DNA from: Catenaria anguillulae PL171
Taxonomy: Eukaryota > Blastocladiomycota > Blastocladiomycetes > Blastocladiales > Catenariaceae
Length of the DNA: 64,000 bases
NCBI GenBank assembly: GCA_002102555.1
Contig: MCFL01000001.1
Location: forward strand, 682,001-746,000
Reading direction: 5' to 3'
Part shown: in pieces, positions 55,905 to 64,000 of the stretch
Layout of the letters: the number at the start of each line of letters is the position of its first letter
Numbering within the stretch: the first letter of the stretch is position 1
The notes under the pieces: model-generated
The model's database searches: none
Told to the model about the DNA's origin: nothing
The model's input: only the letters and a program-made list of their open reading frames with translations
Program-made: the position numbers and the translations under genes

Positions 55905-57303
55905 ATGACTCGCCTCTTCCGCTTCCCTCTCCTGGCCATCCTTGCCATCCTCGTCGCCACCCTTTCCTCTTCCTCGGTGCACGCCCAACAACAGCCACCT
56001 GTGGCCTCCTCGACCACCTCCTCGTCGTCTCGCCCGGCATCGACTGCCACCTCGACCACGTCTGCCGTTGCCCCGACCCGCACCGCGACTGCCTCGCAGC
56101 CAGCCACGCAGTCGACCCAGCAGCCCCCGCAGCCCACGCAACCTGCCGTGGAGCCGCGTCCGGAAAGCATCCTCGTGATGCCTCGCCGCGGAAACTGCCG
56201 CCGTCAGTGCGTGCGCAAGGAAGTGTCTCGCATGTCTACCGACGAGTGGAACAGGTTCGCGAATGCCGTCAGGGAGTTGAACAGGGGTCAAGGCGGCAGT
56301 CAAATGACGGTATGCACATACATTTGCTAGCTGGAAATTCGATTCGATGACTCGGTACTCACCATTTGTCATGATGTGTTCACAGCCCTATGAGCGCCTG
56401 GTCCAAGAGCATCTCGACCAAACGCCCGCTGCGCACGGTGTCGACGCCTTCTTCCCCTGGCACCGGTACTACCTTGCCCGCTTTGAGCAATCTCTGCAAG
56501 CCATCGACGCTAGCGTGTGCCTCCCCTACTGGGACTGGTCGCGCACGTCGCAAAACTACCGCGGCCACCAAGGAGCCTTTTCGCAAGCCCGCTTTGGGTC
56601 GCCCTCTGGCGGTTGCGTCAACTCTGCCTCGTTCCCCAACTGGAACACGCGCCAGTCTGGTGGCCAGTGCGTGCGCCGTAACTTTTCGGGCAATCGCCTG
56701 ACGGCCGTGCAATTTGTGGCCGGCATCATGCGCGGCTCGCCCAACTACTCGGACTTCCGCCCGCGGTACGAGGCGCAATGCCATGGTGGCCCGCACGTTG
56801 CCATTGGCGGTGTCATGGGCAACATGGCGTCTCCGTCGGACCCGATCTTTTGGTTGCACCATGCCATTGTTGACAAGCACTTGGCAGATTACTGGGAGTT
56901 TTTCCGCGGCGGTGCATACCCGAACCCGGGCGAGCGTCTTGCTGGCTGGCCCGCGACGGCTGGCGACATGACCAGCACGCGTGACTGGTGCTATGTGTAC
57001 GAGGATTCGCCATTCCCTGAAGAGACCAACCCGCAGCAGCCTTCGGGCTTGCCCGACTCGTGGTTGCGCATGGCCTTTGGTGACAATGCCACGGCCATCA
57101 ACTCGACCTTGGCGTCGACCAACACGCTCTTGAACCAGACGGAGCAAAAGATTGCAAACAACGACACGGCCGACTTGTTGATCCCGAAGCGTGGTGACTC
57201 TGTCAACCGGTTTGATCGTCCCGGTAACTCGGCCGCCAAGGATGTGGTTGGGTTGGCGTCGTCGGTCGTGGCGGCCGTGGTCTCGATTGCGTTTGCCATG
57301 TAA
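55905..57303 (+). CDS. Secreted tyrosinase (copper monooxygenase), possibly GPI-anchored
   Basis: Exons 55905-56309 and 56386-57303 give 440 residues, phase 0. A signal peptide (RLFRFPLLAILAILVATLSS) is followed by a Ser/Thr/Pro-rich stalk of about 70 residues. CuA ligands: LVQEHLDQTPAAHGVDAFF and PWHRYYLARFE supply three His. CuB ligands: CHGGPHVAIGG and DPIFWLHHAIVDKHLADYW supply HxxxH and the distal His. The intron falls just before the CuA site. The C-terminus ends in a hydrophobic run (VGLASSVVAAVVSIAFAM) after Ser/Asn residues, as in GPI-anchor signals. Tyrosinases oxidise phenols to quinones in melanin synthesis and wall hardening. Confidence 0.93.
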
Positions 57304-57706
57304 TTGGTTTACTGTTGATTGATTCCCCCCTCATACTTGGATTGGTTGATTGGCGCTCGCCTTTGTGTTATTGAATTTTTTTGCTTGTGAGCTGTAATGT
57401 ATTACAATGTCAATAACTTTGAGCTCTTGCATGTGTGCTGTGCCTTTTTTTTTAATGTGTTGATGGGGTGTCTCAAGTGCCCAACGGCATAACTTGCCAT
57501 GCATGCCTCAAATGAATGGCGGGCCAAGCTGAAGCATGCTCCACCAACACAACGGACCAGGGTGCTGCTGCTACAGCGCGGATAGCTTGATGAACGGAGC
57601 ATGGGCCATCGAGGAACGTTGAACGAGAAAATGGTGTATGTTGAAGGAATACAAGAAAAGCTAAAAGGACCTCGGGAAGGCAGACAAGGGTGTCGAACGG
57701 GTTTGC
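57304..57706. other. convergent intergenic region
   Basis: 3' ends of the tyrosinase gene and the following minus-strand gene. No gene seen. Confidence 0.5.
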
Positions 57707-58269
57707 TCATGCCGACGACGTAGGTGCAGAAGGTGCAGATTCCGGCGCAACAGCGGCGGATGATGAGGCAGCAGTGGTCGGTGCGACTGAACTTGATTTT
57801 GGAGAAGAGGCAATGGCAGGAAGCTCAATGGGCACAACCAGGGAAGGGTCGTCCTTCAAGAAGGCCTTTTGGAACCCGAGCTTGCGTGGCAGGAAAGTGA
57901 TTTCCTTGCGGAAGCCAACAAAACGGGAAAATGACTTGACGTCCTTCTTGGGTCCGCCAGTCTTGCCACGCCGCTGGCGCCTGCGCTTGGCCTGTTGTGG
58001 ATTACACACGGGTGAGGAGTTGGATCAGCTCATAAATCGTAACAACTGGCATGGCAGAGGCAACGGACCTTGAGCATGGTCTGGTAGCGAGTGGACTTGC
58101 TCTTGTTCTTTCCGTGTGGCAACCAAGCAACGGAGCGGAACTGGTGTGAAGAAGAGACGGCGGCGGACACCGATGTGCGGGCGGCAGCCAGAGTGGGAGT
58201 TACCGACATGGCCGTCAACAAGGACCGGGATCCGGCCATGAGCGACGTGAGCGGACGGAGGAAAAACAT
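57707..58269 (-). CDS. Small basic protein, probably mitochondrial (possible mitoribosomal subunit)
   Basis: Exons 58069-58269 and 57707-57991 give 161 residues, phase 0 with GTCCGT and CAACAG borders. The N-terminus (MFFLRPLTSLMAGSRSLLTA) is hydrophobic and Arg-containing without acidic residues, as in mitochondrial targeting peptides. The core is very basic: LPHGKNKSKSTRYQTMLK joined to AKRRRQRRGKTGGPKKDVKS, then FVGFRKEITFLPRKLGF. The last 45 residues are Ala/Ser/Pro-rich. A mitochondrial ribosomal protein is my best guess from composition and size. I cannot name the subunit, and a nucleolar RNA-binding protein is possible. Confidence 0.6.
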
Positions 58270-58904
58270 GGTCGTGGAATTTGCTGGTGGTCTTGTTGTT
58301 AATGTGCTGCTTGCATGGACACTGGCATTTGGACATTTGGACTTTGCCCTCGCCATGCACGATGGCAATCGCAAGTGGGATTTTGGAGTGGCCGTTGCCT
58401 GTTGCATGGGTGGTGGTGTTGGGCAATAGCCGCAGGTCAAGCGGATCGGCGACTCTACGTCCGTACATCCTTCTGTGCACCTTCGAGAGTTGTTCCAGAA
58501 GCGCTGCGACGCAAGCCACACACGCGTTGGCTGTATCGTAACTATCGTTGGCGTTCGTTGGGCGGCGTGAAGAGCCAACTGCCAAGCATTCGAACGTGCT
58601 CACAAAACGCATTCATTGCCACCCATGCAGACACGATATTGTAGGCAACCGACCCCAGCGACTGCCCGCATTCCTGCCACCCACTTGGGATCTTGACCGT
58701 AGCGCCCGCATCCCCCTCGATCCTCTGCTGCTCCCCAGTGCCCCCGAGCCAACGCAACTGCAACTTACCCCATCCCATCGGCTCCCTTCATTGACATTCC
58801 GTCTGTGCCGACATTTGAGCAACCACGTCGACACACGCCCCGTTTCAACATCCTCTTGACTCCGCCTGATCCTCGCACTCCCAGCCAATCCGCCCAGCTT
58901 CATC
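58270..58904. other. divergent promoter region
   Basis: 635 bases between the small basic protein gene and CDC50. Overlapping open frames on both strands are not supported. Confidence 0.5.
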
Positions 58905-60224
58905 ATGTCGGACGAGAAACCAAAGACTCGTCGCCCAGCGAGTCCGTGTTCCCTTTCCTTGACCTTGTTCGGCTGTGCGTGTTCAAGACTGGACCGACCA
59001 TCTGACTCTTTTACCCTAATGTAACAGACACGGCCTTCAAACAACAGCGCCTCAAGGCATGGCAGCCCCTTCTCACGCCCAAGAGCGTACTTCCCACCCT
59101 CTTTATCCTCGGCGTCATCTTTGCCCCACTTGGCGCCTTCCTGTTGCACACATCCAACTCGGTCTCTGAGCTCATCATCGACTACACCAGCTGTGCCACC
59201 GAGGCCGCTTCTGCCGGCAAAGTCTCCTTCTCTGCGCCAGGCGTATCCAACCCAAACATCAACCTCCGGTGGAACTTTGCGCGCAGTAACGCACAGGGCG
59301 CCAACGCCAACACGGGCACCTGCACGCTTGAATTCGACCTTCCCACCACCTTCCAAGCACCCGTCTTCATCTACTACCGCCTCACCAATTTTTACCAAAA
59401 CCATCGCCGTTATGTGCGCTCGTTTGACGCCTCCCAGTTGCGCGGCACTTCGCCTCCTTCCACAAGTATCGTGTCCAACTGCAACCCGCTCGGGCTTTAC
59501 CCGACCAACTCGACACTCAACCCACCGCCCGCAGCCGATGCCGTGTACTACCCATGCGGCCTGATTGCCGATTCCATGTTCAACGATACCATCAACAACC
59601 CGGTGCGCGTGTCTGGTGGATCACAAACACCCTACGAGTTTTCGCCAAAGAACATTGCTTGGCCTGCCGACAAATCAAAGTATGGCAAGCTCAAGGACTT
59701 TGACCGCAACAAGCATTTGCCCCCGCCCAACTGGGTCGCCAGGTTTGGCAACGGATCGGGTAGGTACGACACGGCGCCGCCCTTGGACGAGGACGAGCGG
59801 TTCCATGTGTGGATGCGGACAGCGGGGTTGCCCAATTTCCGCAAGTTGTATGGTCGCAACGACAAGGATAACTTGCAGCAGGGGTCGTACAAGTTGGAGA
59901 TTGCAAGCAGTACGTTCTTGGCTCACTTACTCTCCTGACGCGTGGCGGATTTGCAACCGCTCACACCCACTCTCTTTTCGCCACGTGCCTCTTACAGACT
60001 TTGAAGTCAACTCGTTCGGTGGCACCAAATCCGTCGTGATTTCCACCGTGTCATTTATGGGCGGCAAGAACCCATTCCTGGGTTATGCCTACATTGTTGT
60101 TGGCGCCGTGTGCATCTTTTTGGCCGTTGTGTTTGCCGCCCGCCACTTGTACTCGCCACGCAAGTTGGGCGACCACACGTACTTGTCGTGGAACCATCAG
60201 CCGCCTCCGAGCACCAACCAGTAA
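58905..60224 (+). CDS. CDC50: Cdc50/Lem3 family, beta subunit of P4-ATPase lipid flippase
   Basis: Exons 58905-58941, 59028-59909 and 59998-60224 give 381 residues. The first splice joins RRPA to [14 protein letters not shown], the family signature, using a GTCCGT donor. TM1 is [20 protein letters not shown]. The luminal loop has SCATE and [20 protein letters not shown] with disulfide-type cysteines and N-glycosylation sites, [32 protein letters not shown], and [12 protein letters not shown]. After the last intron come [14 protein letters not shown] and [20 protein letters not shown] (TM2). Two helices with both ends cytosolic is the Cdc50 plan. These subunits let type IV P-type ATPases leave the ER and flip phospholipids. 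No missing elements. Confidence 0.93.
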
Positions 60225-63200
60225 GCCTTTGTTGGACTTCTCACCTGGATTACTCTGCAGTGCATGGTTGGATCTTGGTAGCTTGGTCGTCCTGTCAGTT
60301 TATCGGGCAAGGGGCAGCCACTGTTCCTACCAGCTCGTGCTTGTTGCTGCCGCGCATGCGTTTGTGTGTGTGTGTGACTCTTGTTTCTTCCAGTACCTTT
60401 CTCGCGCCTATCTTTCTTTTTTTTTTCTCGATCTTTTCTACAATGCTCGTCGCTCTACACACGAGTCTTCTTCCTACACAATATCGTACATTTCGTTGAT
60501 CCGGCTGGCCTTTCGTAGCACGAATGTCAGGCGATTCGCCCCCAAATCCCTCAATTCTTGGCGACAAACGAAGCAGAATATCAAGCATCAGAATCTGCGC
60601 AAGACTATGGCCTCCCTGGTATATGGTTGCCACTCTCCTCCAGTGCGTGGGAAACGGTACTTGACAAAACATAAATGTCCCACTCCAGGGAATGTCTTGC
60701 GTTGGACGCGTCACAGTCGAATGTGCCGGTTTCCATTCCACGGCGAGCTGAGCCTCTGTCAGACTTGCACACGAAAGCGAGGAGCATCGTGGACCATGGC
60801 CATGTAATTGAATTGAAAAGCGACATGAAAAGACGGTCATCTGCCCTACTGAATGCCATGAGCGCGGTTGCCGGCAGGATGGTAACGTGCAGTGGACCGA
60901 CGACCGTTACTGACCGGACCGGACATGGACTTAAACATAGATGGCCTCAGTTGCCAGACCGTCGTCAGCAGAGAACGATGGGATCGATGGGAGCATTTTG
61001 CACGCTGCAAGTTCGTGCATACCTATGTCTTGGGTAGTAGACGTGAGTGACGGCACGGGCCCGCTTGTTTGCCCTCGTTCAGCCGTACGCGTGCATCACC
61101 AACGCCTTCTTTTTGACCGTTTGTGTCCTTGGACCGCAAACATTCTTTGACGCGTTCTCACCGGCCATGTGACCTCATTGGCTACCTCACGTCCCTTGTT
61201 CGCTGTTGCAAATGCAAGGGAACAACGAGTGCTGTTCTACTCTGGGCTGTCATAAATGAAACGAAAGGGTTGCCATAAAAAGGTCACACAGAAGAGTCAC
61301 ACAGAAAGTCACACAGGCCATGTCCACAACGCGTCTGCAGCTGACATCACCGCCAACACACACGCTCGTGGGGGCCCGGGCAGGCGGGCTTCTTGCCACG
61401 CTTCATTCGATCGACGGCCCATGGCATGCCCACCACCGCTCGCTCGCTCGATCGCCTGCCAGCCCGGGCCCGACGGCAGCTGCCGCCCAAATGCAGGGCG
61501 GCCAGCATGCAGGTCGCCGTTGCTGCTCCAGGCCTATGGCACTCAACGCAAACAGTCACACGCACACAACACCGTCTCATGGATACCCCCCCGTCCCGAT
61601 CCGCGCCCTCCCCGACCTTTTTCGATATCGGCTCTTGGCTGCTCGTTCCAGCGCACGGCAGGCGGCAGCCCATTGCACGCCGCCCTCCACTCGTTACTCC
61701 CAGTGGCGGCCAGCTGATTTTTGACCCTGCACTCACTCACGGCTGCTGCCGCAGCCCACCTGCCCTGTACCCACCCCCGCCGACCGGCCGGCCGCCACTG
61801 ACGCATTTCTCATGTACCACCGCCGATGCCCCTCCATCACGCACCTGGGCATTTGCGATGCACTCTTCACCAATCTCACATGCTCCTTAAACTCCCTCCG
61901 TACGATTCAACCCAAGTGCACCAGTACGCCGGCCAGTACAGTCGGGATCATTACATGTCACTCGCCCAATGAGTTGTCTCTCGCTGTTGCGAAATCGATA
62001 TGATTCCGTTTATTGGAGAGCCCTTGACCAGTCCTCTCGCCAACAACAGCTTGGTTCGCCCGTGAGCCTGGTCGACTTGGTATCAACTTGCGAGCAACCT
62101 ATCACCCTCATTCGACGTCTCTCTGCCAACTGCAACAATTCAGGTGATGTGGGCACCAGCCGTGAGTACGCACTTACCCCGATGTTCACTCCTCTGCCCG
62201 AGCATTATCAAGACATTTGTCCCTCGCTCGGGTCATCCGCTGTTGATTTATGGGCCACGAATGGTTCGGCTTGGTGGCATCCTTCTCGCTTCCTCTCAAT
62301 CATTCGTCATCGTGAATAGATGCCATGTCGAATCGAATCACTACTCGACGAATTTGATTCAAGTCGACATGTGTCTCCTCCTCCATTCAGGTTTCACAAC
62401 TGGACCCCCTTTCGAATCAAAAACCTGTCATCTCCAGCAGTGTTCATCATCGATGCCGCATTGTAATTCGGGATTTGGTTGGTTTTTTCTTTCGTGTCTC
62501 CACATTTCTTCCCAGAGTTATCCTGTGTATTGCATCCTGACTCTGTGTGACATCCAAGCTTCAGTTGCGCAGAGCAAAGGCACATCCCAGGGCACATGGC
62601 GTTCTGGTCCGCCAAGCGATATGGATTCGCGCGATCGGTATCTCAACCTGGGTTCCTTTGAATGTTTGAATGCGGTGGGCAATGGATACATGTGCGAAAG
62701 GATGAGGGATAGTGCAGGTCACTTTTCAACTTTGATTTTAAGAATGAGAGACTGGCATGTTTATTGCTTGCCATATTGACCTCTACTATTTATCACGGGC
62801 AGTTGTCATGTGCGCCTTTTCCTTGATTGTGGTTACCGTCTTAATTCCTGGTTGCTGCTTGGCAACATGCGCTTCTGGCTTGTCACATTGTTGCCCTTTA
62901 GATCCGAAGTGTTCATGATTCCGTATCTTTTCATCCTGCCATTCATTCCGACCGCAATACAGAGATCTCAGCCTCGATAAAAGTCTCGACGCACTTGAGA
63001 AACCATTCCTTCCCGCGTAAATGTTATGTACTTACCTGGCTCGGCGACTTTGAAGCCTTGACTGGATCACGTTCCGCAGCCTTCGCTGTACATTTCATTT
63101 CCTCCGACTGGGTCGCTCGCCAAATCAGAGAGGGACAATTGCGGGACGTTGGTTTGTACATTCACTTTACATGAACTGAAAGAGTATGGTACTGAGGACG

Positions 63201-64000
63201 CATTGGTCATTCCATCAGTGTTGCATCATCTATCTTCGACATTCTGCAATGATTGAATGTGGCCCCTGGTGCTGTATCAAATACTGGGAGCCATGAGCGA
63301 GACATAAGATATATGGAGACATGAGAGACAATGTTGACGCGTCCGACAACATCGCAACTTCCGTGAAGCACACAAAAACGCTCATAATGTGGTGAAATGC
63401 ATGTGTATAGGATGGTTGCACGGCGTTTTCAAGTAGCGCTGGGCCCAAGGTTTAAAATCCTGGGCTGAGAGCTGGATATTGGTTGGCTCATTTTTCCATG
63501 AATGCTTGCGGACATGTTTGGGAATGATTTGGGTCGACCAAAGCGTACCTAGGTATCCTCGTTCGCGTCCAACAACAGTAATGTGCGAATACTGCACCCA
63601 AATGGCCTCAAAAACCACCAGTGCGCCGCATGAACGAATATCCCGCTGTCTAATGTACAATTTACATGGACAGCCTTTGGGTGTTGCGCTTGCTTCGTTC
63701 GGCAGGAGTCGGTGCAACGATGGGGAACACGTTCAGTTGGAGACCATGAATCAGGTATCGTCGTGAATGGGATCGAGGGCGAAATGAGCGAAATGCATTG
63801 CAGAAACTTGGCTATATTAGCAATACAGCCGAAGAGATTCCGGTCTTTTTGATACTCCCGGCGAGGTGGACTGTTGCTGCTGTCGTTGAATCGGGGTTCC
63901 TCGAGGTGGGCATCGGCGAAAACACTGCAGCAATTCGTGCGCAACGAAAAGCTCTTCCATCTGCACTTGTGAGGCAACAGAACTATGCACAATCCCTCCA
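60225..64000. other. 3.8 kb with no gene I can support
   Basis: Short open frames occur on both strands without recognisable motifs. A plus-strand frame at about 62,060-62,780 contains a hydrophobic run (PLLIYGPRMVRLGGILLASS) and may be a relic of a membrane protein gene. Three spaced copies of GTCACACAG lie at about 61,282-61,317. The G/C-rich stretch 61,350-61,830 has overlapping open frames in several frames, which argues against coding. The last 600 bases (63.4-64.0 kb) have minus-strand open frames without a recognised domain. Confidence 0.35.

Noticed and set aside
56380-57147. 255-residue minus-strand open frame over tyrosinase
   Set aside because: Antisense to both copper sites; no independent coding features.
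1-64000. tRNA or rRNA genes
   Set aside because: No stretch with convincing A and B boxes and cloverleaf, or rRNA core sequence, was found by eye; a covariance-model scan would settle it.

Overview
The window reads as nuclear DNA of an early-diverging zoosporic fungus, most likely a blastocladiomycete or chytrid relative. This is inferred from gene content, not from a database search. Most genes have one to nine short introns (about 45-105 bases) with GT..AG borders and moderately GC-rich codons. The genes are fungal in type: QCR8, a Crz1-like zinc finger, an Rch1-type transporter, Cns1 and Cdc50/Lem3. They sit beside a class C (GABA-B-like) receptor and a TAF3 that keeps a PHD finger, a mix not expected in Dikarya. 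I saw no tRNA, rRNA or CRISPR array.

Layout. 1-2.0 kb: 5' part of an RNA exonuclease gene, then QCR8. 2.9-4.1 kb: first member of an unnamed 7TM family. 4.4-6.7 kb: a low-complexity protein. 7.1-11.1 kb: tandem pair of two-TM, PPxY-tailed membrane protein genes, one decayed. 11.6-16.0 kb: Crz1-like factor. 16.0-18.4 kb: mostly unassigned. 18.4-25 kb: homeobox factor, WD40 protein, ALYREF-like RNA export adaptor. 25.4-28.6 kb: membrane-anchored amidohydrolase. 30.1-31.6 kb: second 7TM member. 32.7-41.0 kb: third 7TM member, split by a 6,963-bp DNA transposon. 41.9-45.3 kb: class C receptor with a PH-like tail. 45.5-48.0 kb: TMEM62-like phosphoesterase. 48.3-50.2 kb: TAF3. 52.0-55.2 kb: Rch1-like transporter and Cns1. 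55.9-60.2 kb: tyrosinase, a small basic probably mitochondrial protein, and Cdc50. 60.2-64 kb: no gene I can name.

The most informative region is 30-45 kb. Three 7TM genes share intron positions and sequence motifs. One of them is cut inside an exon by a Plavaka-class (CACTA-related) transposon with 30-bp identical terminal inverted repeats and an apparent 2-bp AT duplication. Taking the element out restores an open exon whose length matches the paralogue at 2.9 kb. The element carries a transposase with an N-terminal zinc finger plus a divergent second gene of unknown role. Just upstream of the split gene on the same strand is the class C receptor, whose cytoplasmic tail runs into a PH-like domain over two small exons.

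Several otherwise well-conserved genes (7TM copy 1, the class C receptor, the two-TM gene) each seem to lack one base in a conserved exon. This is either recent decay or deletion-type errors in the assembly. Exon borders were placed by eye from splice signals, reading frame and paralogue comparison.
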